A DNA stretch of 33,257 nt from a virus. Made by a program: the position numbers and the translations under genes. The stretch is taken from positions 1-33,257 of IMG/VR virus record IMGVR_UViG_3300045978_000309; one strand, given 5' to 3'. Under the pieces are notes generated by a model. The model saw only the letters and a list, made by a program, of their open reading frames with translations, was not told the DNA's origin and ran no database searches. Shown piece after piece: positions 5,566 through 12,760 of the stretch (position 1 is the stretch's first letter; the number at the start of each line of letters is the position of its first letter).

Positions 5566-6776
5566 GTGGCTAAATACACCGGACGCGGCGCGAAGTTCAG
5601 TATCGAGGGCGCGCCGGGGACATACGCGGAAGTCGCGCAGGTGCAGTCGATCGGCTGGTGTGGGACCCGGAGTTGCCGTCACACGGTCCCGCAACGGGCG
5701 GGCTCTGGGATCTGTTCATCAGCGGCACAACCACAAACATGAAGATCGAATGGGCTACGGTTCCGGCGTATACGGCGACGTTCGCCGGGTTCGTGAAGTC
5801 GTACCCGACGCCGCAGGCAACTCCGGACGACGCGCTGATGGCAGAGGTGTCGATCCGTGTCGCCGGAACGGTCACGCTCGCGCCGTCCGTGCTTCCGCCG
5901 GACTATACGCGCGCCGGCGCAACCGGGGACCGCCGCGCGATGATCACAGTCACCAGTGACTATTCGCACGGTAGCCGGATGGATGCGCTGGTCAACGGCA
6001 CACAGGCGAACGACTTCTTCTTCGGGACTGATCCGGTTGCCGGGAAGCACATTCTGTTCGCTCTCGACTACCGCTATGTGATCGATGAGGTGCGCTGGTA
6101 TCAGTCGGGCGCGGACACTCACGGGACGTGGCGCTGGCAGGGGAGCAACGATCTGACGGCGTGGGCGAACATCGGGGCGCCGTTTGTGCTCGGCGGCTCC
6201 ACGATGCAGACGCAAACCGCGCTGAACGGCAACGCGGCGGACTATCAGTACTACCGGCTGCTGGGTGTGAGCGGAAATGCGAGCAACATCGGCTATGTCC
6301 GCGAGGTGGAGTTTCGCATATCGCCGCCGTACAACCGTGGCGCGGCAACCGCGTGGGTGACCGGCGATCGCCGGGCCGCGATCACGCTCACGAAAAACGG
6401 CGTCGGATCGGCGGATAACGCGCTCCTTGACGGAGCATATGCGAACACGTTCTTTGCCGGCGGATCTGTCGCGGGGTGGTGGCTTAAATTTGATTTCGGG
6501 ACGCCTAAGCGGATCGACGGGGCACGCTGGATCGCGAGCGGCGAATGGTATCTGGGCGACTGGAAATGGCAGTACAGCGACGACGGTGCCGGGTTTACGG
6601 ACGCGGGGCCGTCATTCGCGCTCCAGCCGGCGAACGGGCCGGCGAACGGTCCAACATGCAACATGTATTCGATGTCGGCGCATCAGACGCCGCATCGGTA
6701 CTGGCGGATGCTCGGACTGAGTGGCAACTGGGATGCCAGCTCGTACGCGCGCGAGATTGAATTCCGGCAAGCGTGA
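5566..6776 (+). pseudogene. Disrupted tail-tube paralogue with two C-terminal discoidin-like domains
   Basis: From GTG 5566 the frame encodes MAKYTGRGAKFSIEGAPGTY and AEVAQVQSIG, matching the N-terminus of the tail tube protein at 18184. After 5656 about 110 bases present in that gene are replaced by one base, shifting the frame. The first frame stops near 5749, while the second frame (open from 5658) continues with VWDPELPSHG, FISGTTTNMKIEW, GFVKSYPTPQATPDDALMAE and EVSIRVAGTVTLAP, all matching the tube protein. Two repeated beta-sandwich units follow, about 5.9-6.3 kb and 6.3-6.8 kb. Each has a GDRRA start, a WRW or WKWQYSDD strand, YYRLLGVSGN or [10 protein letters not shown] and a final REVEFR or REIEFR, typical of F5/8-type C (galactose-binding) domains. 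The product would have been a tube subunit carrying sugar-binding decorations. It may be broken, or intact in other members of the population. Confidence 0.8.
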
Positions 6777-6778
6777 AG

Positions 6779-6796
6779 TATGAACGGAACTATGTA
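6779..6796 (+). repeat. Copy 2 of the TATGAA..ATG..A motif
   Basis: TATGAACGGAACTATGTA covers the start codon of the gene at 6780. It differs from copy 1 at two positions. Confidence 0.6.
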
Positions 6797-7130
6797 CGGT
6801 GATGATTCGGTGACGATCCACCAGGGCTCGGACTGGCTTGCGGAGGCGACGTTCACCGATGTGGCGACTGGTGCGCCGGCCGACCTGACGGGTTATACGG
6901 CGAAGGCGCAGATCAGGCGTAAATACGCCGATTCCGAGCCGGTAGTGGCGGCGGAGATCGAGGTGGAGTTCGCGCTGCCCGACCGGGTGCTGCTGTCGCT
7001 CGGGCATGACGCAACAGAGACGCTGAACGGCCGCTATGTGTGGGATCTCGACCTGATATCGCCTGACGGAGTCATCAGTACGCCGCTCGCAGGACCGGTG
7101 ATCGTGACGCCGGAGGTGACCCGTGTCTGA
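6780..7130 (+). CDS. BppU-like baseplate/fibre accessory protein, 116 aa
   Basis: The protein has the pattern [37 protein letters not shown] and [15 protein letters not shown]. This resembles the N-terminal beta-sandwich of phage upper baseplate (BppU) proteins, which anchor fibres to the tail tip. The gene begins at ATG 6780, four bases after the tube paralogue stop, and its stop overlaps the GTG of the collagen-like gene, so the two are coupled. With its neighbours it forms an adhesion cassette placed away from the main tail genes. The family match is by pattern, not by search. Confidence 0.65.
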   Translation: MNGTMYGDDSVTIHQGSDWLAEATFTDVATGAPADLTGYTAKAQIRRKYADSEPVVAAEIEVEFALPDRVLLSLGHDATETLNGRYVWDLDLISPDGVISTPLAGPVIVTPEVTRV

Positions 7131-8103
7131 GACACAGAAGTTCCACGCCGTGCTCGAGCCGGTGCAGAAGTTCCGGGTCAATCTGATGACCGGGCGCACC
7201 GGGGATTCCGGCCCGGCGGGGCCGGCGGGGCCGCCGGGGCCGCAGGGCGAACCCGGCGAACCGGGGCCGCCGGGGCCGCAGGGCGAACCCGGCGAACCGG
7301 GGCCGGCAGGTCCTCAGGGCGAGCAGGGCATACAGGGGTCGCCGGGACCGCAGGGCATACAGGGGATCGAAGGACCGCCGGGAGTCGGCATCGACGTTAA
7401 GGGGAATGTACCCACATACGCCGATCTTCCGACGAATCCGAAACCGGGCGATGCATACATCACCGACGACACCGGCGATCTGTGGATCTGGTCCGATGCG
7501 GATGTCTGGGTGTTCGCGAGCCATGTCGTAGGGCCGGCGGGTCCGCAGGGTCCTGCGGGTCCGGAAGGTCCGGAGGGACCAGAGGGACCGCAAGGGCAAA
7601 CCGGAGCAACTGGACCGGCCGGCGCCGCGGCGCCGTGGTCTACCGTTTCGCTCGCGGTCAATGCAGCTCTGGGACCGCCTAATGCCGCCGCGACCAACAC
7701 GGTACTGGGGCAGTTCACGATTCCCGCCGGGACGCTCGCTGTCGGCGACATCATCCGCATATATGGCCGTATTATTCATGCCGGCGGCGTCGCGATAGCA
7801 GCTCGCTTCAGCCTTAAGTTTGGCGCTGCGGCCGCCTCGGTGGATGTCACTCTCGGCGTCACCGATACGGGCGGCATTTTCTGGGCCGAGATCACCATCA
7901 CCGGGGCAGCAGCGCAGCGGGCTTCCCTGCGTGCGCAGCGCGATCAGGGTACATTCCTTTTCCCCAGCGGTTTTTCGTCCTTCACTGAGCCGATCAATGC
8001 GCCCATCACAGTGCAGATTCTGGGCCGCATGACAACAGCGGGCGCGGAATCCGTCGTCATGGACTATTACTGGGCCGAACTCCTGAAAGCGCACACGCCA
8101 TAA
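7123..8103 (+). CDS. Collagen-like tail fibre protein
   Basis: The 326-residue protein has a short N-terminal anchor, then two collagen-type Gly-X-Y runs at about residues 25-90 and 140-165, built from GPQGEPGEP and GPEGPEGPQ units. Between them is [20 protein letters not shown], a small domain common in phage fibres. The C-terminal 150 residues look like a beta-sandwich head with [20 protein letters not shown] and [10 protein letters not shown] strands. Such triple-helical stalks hold receptor-binding heads away from the tail. The GTG start is chosen because GGAGGTG lies just upstream (7112-7118) and it overlaps the preceding stop. Confidence 0.85.
   Translation: MSETQKFHAVLEPVQKFRVNLMTGRTGDSGPAGPAGPPGPQGEPGEPGPPGPQGEPGEPGPAGPQGEQGIQGSPGPQGIQGIEGPPGVGIDVKGNVPTYADLPTNPKPGDAYITDDTGDLWIWSDADVWVFASHVVGPAGPQGPAGPEGPEGPEGPQGQTGATGPAGAAAPWSTVSLAVNAALGPPNAAATNTVLGQFTIPAGTLAVGDIIRIYGRIIHAGGVAIAARFSLKFGAAAASVDVTLGVTDTGGIFWAEITITGAAAQRASLRAQRDQGTFLFPSGFSSFTEPINAPITVQILGRMTTAGAESVVMDYYWAELLKAHTP
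7231..7302 (+). repeat. Perfect 36-bp tandem duplication in the collagen stalk
   Basis: Bases 7231-7266 and 7267-7302 are identical 36-bp units encoding 12 residues of Gly-X-Y repeat each. Such units can lengthen or shorten the stalk by slippage, or be collapsed by an assembler. Confidence 0.85.
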
Positions 8104-8108
8104 ACCTC

Positions 8109-8125
8109 GTGAACGGAAGTATGCA
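8109..8125 (+). repeat. Copy 3 of the TATGAA..ATG..A motif
   Basis: GTGAACGGAAGTATGCA lies just before the portal GTG start at 8128 and supplies its GGAAG ribosome site. Confidence 0.55.
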
Positions 8126-8127
8126 AA

Positions 8128-9396
8128 GTGCCTGCCGCCGCCGTGTTTGATAAATTCCTGACCCGCCTCGGTTTCAGCCGTAACGGCGTCTCGCGCAAGG
8201 CGAACGGCGAGGTGCCGATCATTCACGACGGCGGCAGTAACGAGCCGAGCGTGCGAGTGTACGGTTCATGGGCCAGCGGGATGCCGATGGCGTCATGGAC
8301 ACCGCACAGCTACCCGCAGGCTGCGAGCGCGGGCTACATGAAGAACTCCGACGTGTACGCCTGCGTGTCGCTGATCGCGAGCGCGGGCAAGCAGGTCAAG
8401 TGGGACGACAGCGGCCGCGGCGGGCCGTCGGCGCGGCTGCTGGCGGATGCCGGCGGGCCGAGCTTTGTGGAACAGTGGCTCTCCTACATCCTGCTGGCGG
8501 GCAACGCCTACATTGAGATCATCCGCGCGGGCCGGACGATCACGATGCTCTACCTCGACAATCCGGCGCTGGTCGCCGCCGAGATCGACCGTGACGCGCT
8601 GCACGCCGATAAGGCCGTGAATTACTGGGTCGTGAAGAACGGCTACGGCTATCAGCGGCGGCTCGACCCGTACCACAAGGGCACGCAGGATATTGTCCAG
8701 TCGAAGCTGTTCAACCCGCTCGACCCGATCTATGGCATGGCGCCGCTCGCCGCGGCGATGATGCGCGTGGACATGCAGAACGAGGGCCAGACGCTCATGA
8801 AGCGCGTCCTTCAGCGCGGCTATGCACCGGGGTGGATCGAGGCGCGTCAGGACTCGGAATGGACCGACGATCACGTCTCGCAGCTCCAGCAGCGCATCAG
8901 GCGATCGAAGTACCACGGCGAGGAGCTCTTCCTCGAGAACGCCCAGTGGCATCCGATGGGATTCACGCCGGTGGACTCGGGTCTTGCGGACCAGCAGATG
9001 CTCACCAAGCGCGACATCGCGAGCGTGTTCCACGTCGATCCCGCGCTGATCGGCGACACCACGGCGCGGACCTATGCGACCTATCGCGAATCGCGCCGGG
9101 GGCTGTATATGGAAGCGGTGATCCCCCTGCTGACGCAGTTCAGGGACGACTGGAACCGCACGATCGCGCGCGAGCTGGGTTCAGAGCTTCAGTTCGATCG
9201 CGATTCCTTCGATGCGATCAGCGCGGCGCGCGAGGAAGCGACCGACCGCGCAACCAAGCTCTGGACATCGGGACTCATCACGCGCGACGAGGCGCGGAGC
9301 GATCTCGAGTACGCTCCGCCCAAGCCGGGGGATGAGTTCTATGGCCCGGCGAATCTGGTGCCGATGGATGCGGATGTGGCTGAGGAGGAAGAGTGA
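8128..9396 (+). CDS. Portal protein, HK97 family
   Basis: The 422-residue protein forms the dodecameric ring through which DNA enters and leaves the capsid. Family signs are SDVYACVSLIASAGKQVKWD near residues 74-93, YILLAGNAYIEIIRAGR, HYKG-like DPYHKGTQDIV, LFNPLDPIYGMAPLAAAMM, and the stem/wing region ending TKRDIASVFHVDPALIGD. The C-terminus is acidic (DADVAEEEE). Length is typical for the family. The GTG start at 8128 is preceded by GGAAG at 8115-8119. The last 119 bases are also covered by a minus-strand HNH gene, so that overlap could place antisense RNA against portal mRNA. Confidence 0.95.
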   Translation: MPAAAVFDKFLTRLGFSRNGVSRKANGEVPIIHDGGSNEPSVRVYGSWASGMPMASWTPHSYPQAASAGYMKNSDVYACVSLIASAGKQVKWDDSGRGGPSARLLADAGGPSFVEQWLSYILLAGNAYIEIIRAGRTITMLYLDNPALVAAEIDRDALHADKAVNYWVVKNGYGYQRRLDPYHKGTQDIVQSKLFNPLDPIYGMAPLAAAMMRVDMQNEGQTLMKRVLQRGYAPGWIEARQDSEWTDDHVSQLQQRIRRSKYHGEELFLENAQWHPMGFTPVDSGLADQQMLTKRDIASVFHVDPALIGDTTARTYATYRESRRGLYMEAVIPLLTQFRDDWNRTIARELGSELQFDRDSFDAISAAREEATDRATKLWTSGLITRDEARSDLEYAPPKPGDEFYGPANLVPMDADVAEEEE

Positions 9397-9769
9397 ACGA
9401 GAAACGCAACTGGTGCCGCGGCGCGGTTTCTACGGTGCCGTGCTCGTATGCGTGGCAGGAAGAGCAGAGGACGCTCAGTTCACTGAGATACAGGAGTTCG
9501 ATGCCGAGGTGTTCGTATGTCGTGTGATGGACTTCCAGGTGAGAGCGGGCGCCGCAGCGTTCGCAGTGCGGTTGCGTCAGGCGTTTGAGTTTGGCGGTGA
9601 GTTTCCATTTAGGCGAGTTGAGCCATTGCAGATATCCCAGAACGCAAACGGCATCCTGAAAACTGATTCGGTAATCGGGCGACGTTTCCAGCGCGCGGAC
9701 GTGCTCGACAAACGTTGAATCGAACCACTCGGCGTAAATCTCAATCGGGTGAAGGATCGTTAGAGGCAT
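9278..9769 (-). CDS. HNH endonuclease-like protein
   Basis: The 163-residue protein has the zinc-binding and catalytic pattern CERCG (C69, C72), LEVHHTTYEHLG (H81, H82) and LCSSCH (C102, C105, H106), the arrangement of HNH nucleases. The last 40 or so residues are Pro/His/Arg-rich and come from the antisense strand of the portal gene, so the true functional end may be earlier. The gene is on the opposite strand to all its neighbours and sits between portal and the next structural genes, like a free-standing homing endonuclease. A packaging-linked HNH, as in HK97 gp74, is the other possibility, although those are usually near the terminase. Confidence 0.8.
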   Translation of the reverse strand: MPLTILHPIEIYAEWFDSTFVEHVRALETSPDYRISFQDAVCVLGYLQWLNSPKWKLTAKLKRLTQPHCERCGARSHLEVHHTTYEHLGIELLYLSELSVLCSSCHAYEHGTVETAPRHQLRFSFTLPPQPHPHPSAPDSPGHRTHPPAWAERTRDRSAPRRA

Positions 9770-9776
9770 AGGTCAT

Positions 9777-9795
9777 TTATGCATTCGTCGCATAA
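9777..9795. promoter_or_regulatory. Palindrome in the divergent region upstream of the HNH gene
   Basis: TTATGC and GCATAA form perfect 6-bp arms around ATTCGTC, between the HNH start (9769) and the plus-strand gene at 9824. It could be an operator or part of a promoter for either side. Confidence 0.4.
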
Positions 9796-9823
9796 GTGCG
9801 TCAAGGATCATTAAGGATCGGAA

Positions 9824-10120
9824 ATGGCTTCGATCCCAGGCCAACCACCGTTGAGTTGGTTACTGCCGCGATGTGACGGTAAAGAGGCGCAGATTAAGCG
9901 GGCACTCGAAAACAGACGGCTCGGATGGAAGAGGAATCTGGTAAGTGCCGAATTACAGGAGCAAGTGAATGCATTATGCGACTGGTGGCGCGAGATGACG
10001 AAACTAAGGTGCGACTTGTCGGATGCCGGAAAGACAGCAGCGTTAATCGACTGGCTGGAAGCGATCTTGTCTCCTCCACGTAGAAGTGAAGAGGATAGCG
10101 ACGACGACGATAGCGCGTGA
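9824..10120 (+). CDS. Hypothetical protein, 98 aa
   Basis: The protein is mostly helical, with SAELQEQVNALCDWWREMTK in the middle and a strongly acidic end (EEDSDDDDSA). It uses codons with more A/T at third positions than the head genes around it, and so may have been acquired with the neighbouring HNH gene. GGATCGG precedes the ATG at 9824. I see no motif that gives a function. Confidence 0.55.
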   Translation: MASIPGQPPLSWLLPRCDGKEAQIKRALENRRLGWKRNLVSAELQEQVNALCDWWREMTKLRCDLSDAGKTAALIDWLEAILSPPRRSEEDSDDDDSA

Positions 10121-10129
10121 GATGTAGTT

Positions 10130-10447
10130 ATGGCTGCAGATGTATCCGTGCTGATGGAGAAGCTCAACGAGTTGACGCGGGAGCGCAACAAGCTGACAAA
10201 GGAGCGCGATACCGCGGTGGCAGAGCGCGAGAAGACAGCCGAGGCATTGAAGATGCTCGTTGCGCGTGTGCATTTCGATGACGGGCGGTGCAAGGCGTGC
10301 AGCCGGGAGATCTACTGGATTCGGCATCGCGCCGGGGCGATCACGCCCTACGATCGCGACGGCATCATGCACGTGAACCGCTGCTCCGGCGCTCGGCAGT
10401 TCTCGCGCGGGCCGAAGCAGCCGACGCTCTACGAGGGGATGCGATGA
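10130..10447 (+). CDS. Coiled-coil protein with a CxxC/HxxxC cluster, 105 aa
   Basis: Residues 5-45 form a heptad-like coiled coil (LMEKLNELTRERNKLTKERD). The segment that follows contains CKACS, then IMHVNRC about 25 residues later, a likely zinc-binding finger. The C-terminus is basic and Pro-rich. Such small finger proteins are common among the unassigned genes of phages and may bind nucleic acid or a protein partner. The stop overlaps the start of the next gene (ATGA), so the two are translated together. Confidence 0.65.
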   Translation: MAADVSVLMEKLNELTRERNKLTKERDTAVAEREKTAEALKMLVARVHFDDGRCKACSREIYWIRHRAGAITPYDRDGIMHVNRCSGARQFSRGPKQPTLYEGMR

Positions 10448-10854
10448 GGAAGAAGACGGAACAGCAGCCGAACCCGAAGCCGTTCGAGCCGAAGCGAATC
10501 TTCGACTCAATCCGGTATCCGTTCAGTGAGGCCGAGATCAGGCAGTTGGGCGCCGATCTGGCTCATGCGACGCGTGAGGCCATCGACATCGAACGCGCCA
10601 AGAAGGTCGCGATGGCGGCGATCGCCGCAGATAAGAAGGACATCGAGTCTAAATGTGCTTCTCTGTCGCTGAAGATCGAGAACGGCTACGAGATGCGCGA
10701 GATGGAATGCATCGTGCATTTCGGCGCGCCACGGTCGGGACGCAAGGAGATATTCCGCGCGGACAACGGCGAGTTTGTGCGCGATGAGCCGATGACGCCG
10801 GAAGAGATGCAGGCGGCGTTCGACTTTCCCGACGACAAGGGCAAGACCCAGTAA
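10444..10854 (+). CDS. Hypothetical protein, 136 aa
   Basis: The N-terminal half is a long charged helix (HATREAIDIERAKKVAMAAI). The C-terminal half is a small beta module with GYEMREMECIVHFGAPRSGR, then KEIFRADNGEFVRDEPMTPE. This second pattern, a Cys-centred strand followed by a DNGE turn and MTPEEMQ, recurs in uncharacterised phage proteins. Its start overlaps the preceding stop. No catalytic residues are evident. A helper or nucleic-acid-binding role is possible but unproven. Confidence 0.65.
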   Translation: MRKKTEQQPNPKPFEPKRIFDSIRYPFSEAEIRQLGADLAHATREAIDIERAKKVAMAAIAADKKDIESKCASLSLKIENGYEMREMECIVHFGAPRSGRKEIFRADNGEFVRDEPMTPEEMQAAFDFPDDKGKTQ

Positions 10855-10869
10855 TCCGGTGGTTCCGCG

Positions 10870-11073
10870 ATGCGCAGCGCGACGATGAGAGCGTCGGTAA
10901 CGCCGGAATGGCAACCGCCACCACCGTCGGTGCTCGCCGAGGACGAAGCGCGGCGGATGTGGCGGATGCTGATCCAGCGGGAAGTGTTGAGGCTCGCGCG
11001 CCGCGGCGATAAGGTGCGGCCGGAACTGCTGCGGTGGGCAAAGAGCGGATGGAGTAACAACGATGTTGATTAA
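10870..11073 (+). CDS. Hypothetical protein, 67 aa
   Basis: The protein is basic and helical, with the core DEARRMWRMLIQREVLRLAR followed by RPELLRWAKSGWS. The first ATG is at 10870 and a second in-frame ATG at 10885 could also serve. Its end overlaps the next gene by 11 bases. It belongs to a run of short unassigned genes between the HNH gene and the head morphogenesis gene. Confidence 0.5.
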   Translation: MRSATMRASVTPEWQPPPPSVLAEDEARRMWRMLIQREVLRLARRGDKVRPELLRWAKSGWSNNDVD

Positions 11074-11203
11074 CGTGCGTTCGATTCTGGTTTTGGTCGC
11101 GGTCGCGTGTTTCGCGCTCGCCGCGGCGGGTGTTGCGTCGCGGGTGAACCTGCTGGCGGCGGGGCTTGCGGTCTGGGCGCTGTCCACGATCATCACTGTC
11201 TGA
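11063..11203 (+). CDS. Small two-span membrane protein, 46 aa
   Basis: The product starts MLINVRSILVLVAVACFALA and continues into a second hydrophobic stretch, VNLLAAGLAVWALSTIITV. The two spans are separated by a short polar turn, SRVN. GGAG at 11051-11054 is a well-placed ribosome site. Small two-helix proteins of this size can be holins, but such proteins also occur widely without a known role. Its place among head genes argues neither for nor against lysis. Confidence 0.65.
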   Translation: MLINVRSILVLVAVACFALAAAGVASRVNLLAAGLAVWALSTIITV

Positions 11204-11210
11204 GGCCACG

Positions 11211-12050
11211 ATGGCTGAACCGGCGGCGGCAGTAATCCGCTCTCACGCTCTCCCGGCGCTCAAGGCAGACGCGCCGCGGCACGCGCAACGCATCTGGCGC
11301 GAGATGGACGCCTTTGTGGAAGGACACGCACCGCGCTGGATCGGGCGCGCGGGAGCGATCCTCAACGGCGAGGGCAAACAGGCGTCGGAAGCATACGAGA
11401 AAGGCGGCGCGGGGGCTGCGATCGCCTCGGTCGATGATCAGGAGTGGCTGCGCTATCTGCGGTCACTCTGGACGACGACCGTGCCGGCGGCGGGTGCGAT
11501 TGTCATTCCGTACCTGCCGTCGGACAAAGGGCTGAAGATTACGCCGGAAGAGGCGCTGCTGGCCGCAGCGACCGAATGGCTCAGGATGAACGGATTGCGG
11601 GGCGCGACGCAGATCGCCAACACGTCGAGGCGCGAGATCGCGCAGCACATCGATGAGGGCGTGGCCTTGAACGAGTCGTCACACGAGATTGCGATGCGGA
11701 TTCTGACATCGGTGCGGCTGCGCCGTCCGGCACGCTCGGAAGCGATCGGGCATACCGAGGTCCATGCGGCGTCGAACTACGGTTCTCTGAGCGCCGCGCA
11801 GCAGACGCGGGCGCAAATGGCGAAGTTCTGGGTGCACATGGCCGATGACCGGGTGCGGGACGCGCACCTGGCCGCCGGCGGGCAGAGGCGGACGCTCGAC
11901 GATGCGTTCCTCGTGGGCGGCGAGCGGCTGACATTTCCCGGCGATACGTCGCTCGGTGCGGGGAGCGCGAACGTTGTGAATTGCCGGTGCCATCTGGCCT
12001 ACGGGTCGGCAGAGCGGCGAGCGCCGCGGCGGCCGCAGCGCGTGGCTTGA
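11211..12050 (+). CDS. Head morphogenesis protein (SPP1 gp7 / Mu gpF family)
   Basis: The 280-residue protein carries the family's C-terminal signature: IGHTEVHAASNYGS near residue 180, then KFWVHMADDRVRDAHLAAGG, a LTFPGDTS turn and NVVNCRCHLAYG near the end. The conserved H and the CRC pair probably bind a metal. In SPP1 the homologue sits inside the head next to the portal and influences DNA exit. The order here (portal, small genes, gp7-like, protease, capsid) agrees with that role. The ATG at 11211 follows the upstream stop by seven bases. Confidence 0.88.
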   Translation: MAEPAAAVIRSHALPALKADAPRHAQRIWREMDAFVEGHAPRWIGRAGAILNGEGKQASEAYEKGGAGAAIASVDDQEWLRYLRSLWTTTVPAAGAIVIPYLPSDKGLKITPEEALLAAATEWLRMNGLRGATQIANTSRREIAQHIDEGVALNESSHEIAMRILTSVRLRRPARSEAIGHTEVHAASNYGSLSAAQQTRAQMAKFWVHMADDRVRDAHLAAGGQRRTLDDAFLVGGERLTFPGDTSLGAGSANVVNCRCHLAYGSAERRAPRRPQRVA

Positions 12051-12069
12051 AGTGAGAGGGTTAATCGCA

Positions 12070-12756
12070 ATGGAATACACGAAATACTTCGATTTTGCGC
12101 TGAAAGCGATCAGCGACGACGACCCGGCCGGCCGGTTCGAGGGCTATGCCTCGACGTTCGGCAACAAGGATCTCCAGTCAGACATCGTGATGCCTGGCGC
12201 GTTCACGCGAACGCTGAAGTCATCGAAGGGCAAGGTGCCGATCCTCATGGGACACCAGATGGCGCGCATCGTCGGATTCGGCATCGAGGCGGAGGAAGAC
12301 GAGAAGGGGCTGAAGGTCATCGGCGAGCTGACGCTGGACTGCGACGAAGGCCGCAATGCTTACGCGATGCTGAAGCACGCCGCGAAGGTCGGACACAAAC
12401 CGGGGTTGTCGATCGGCTACGGCATTGCGAAGAATGGCGCCGAATACGACGAAGCCGCGGGCGTGCGGAGGCTGAAGGAACTGGATCTGTACGAGTACTC
12501 GATCGCCGCCGTTCCTGCGAACCCGCGGGCGCGGGTGGCTGGGGTGAAGGCGGCCGAGTCATGGACGGCCAGAGAGTTTGAAGAGTACCTGCGGGAAGCA
12601 GGGCTCTCGAGGGAGGCCGCGAAGCGCTTTGTGCTGCGCGGTTTCAGTGCTTTCGATCAGCGGGATGCTGACGGCGGCGAACACATCAGCGCGGATCTGG
12701 CGTTCACCGCCGAGCTGCGCGAACTGCGGGACTACATCACGCTGACAGGAGTGTAA
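12070..12756 (+). CDS. Prohead protease, HK97 (S78) family
   Basis: The 228-residue serine protease cleaves the delta domain from the capsid protein during maturation. Visible family features are the FEGYASTFGNKDLQSDIVMP start, the catalytic His62 in LMGHQ, Ser114 in GLSIGY and Glu142 in LYEYSIAAVPANPRA. The C-terminal tail of about 60 residues is mostly helical and probably acts as a scaffold or is removed. ATG 12070 is chosen over the upstream in-frame GTG 12052 because it has AGAGGG just before it and begins the conserved sequence. It lies immediately upstream of the capsid gene, as usual. Confidence 0.95.
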   Translation: MEYTKYFDFALKAISDDDPAGRFEGYASTFGNKDLQSDIVMPGAFTRTLKSSKGKVPILMGHQMARIVGFGIEAEEDEKGLKVIGELTLDCDEGRNAYAMLKHAAKVGHKPGLSIGYGIAKNGAEYDEAAGVRRLKELDLYEYSIAAVPANPRARVAGVKAAESWTAREFEEYLREAGLSREAAKRFVLRGFSAFDQRDADGGEHISADLAFTAELRELRDYITLTGV

Positions 12757-12760
12757 CGAG

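Noticed and set aside
5640-5670. Programmed frameshift in the tail-tube paralogue
   Set aside because: No slippery sequence lies at the join, and the missing stretch of about 37 residues relative to the intact copy shows a deletion rather than recoding.
7075-8226. Minus-strand open frame of 383 codons over the collagen-like gene
   Set aside because: Arg-rich repeats in its translation are the antisense of the Gly-X-Y codons; no start signal or motif.
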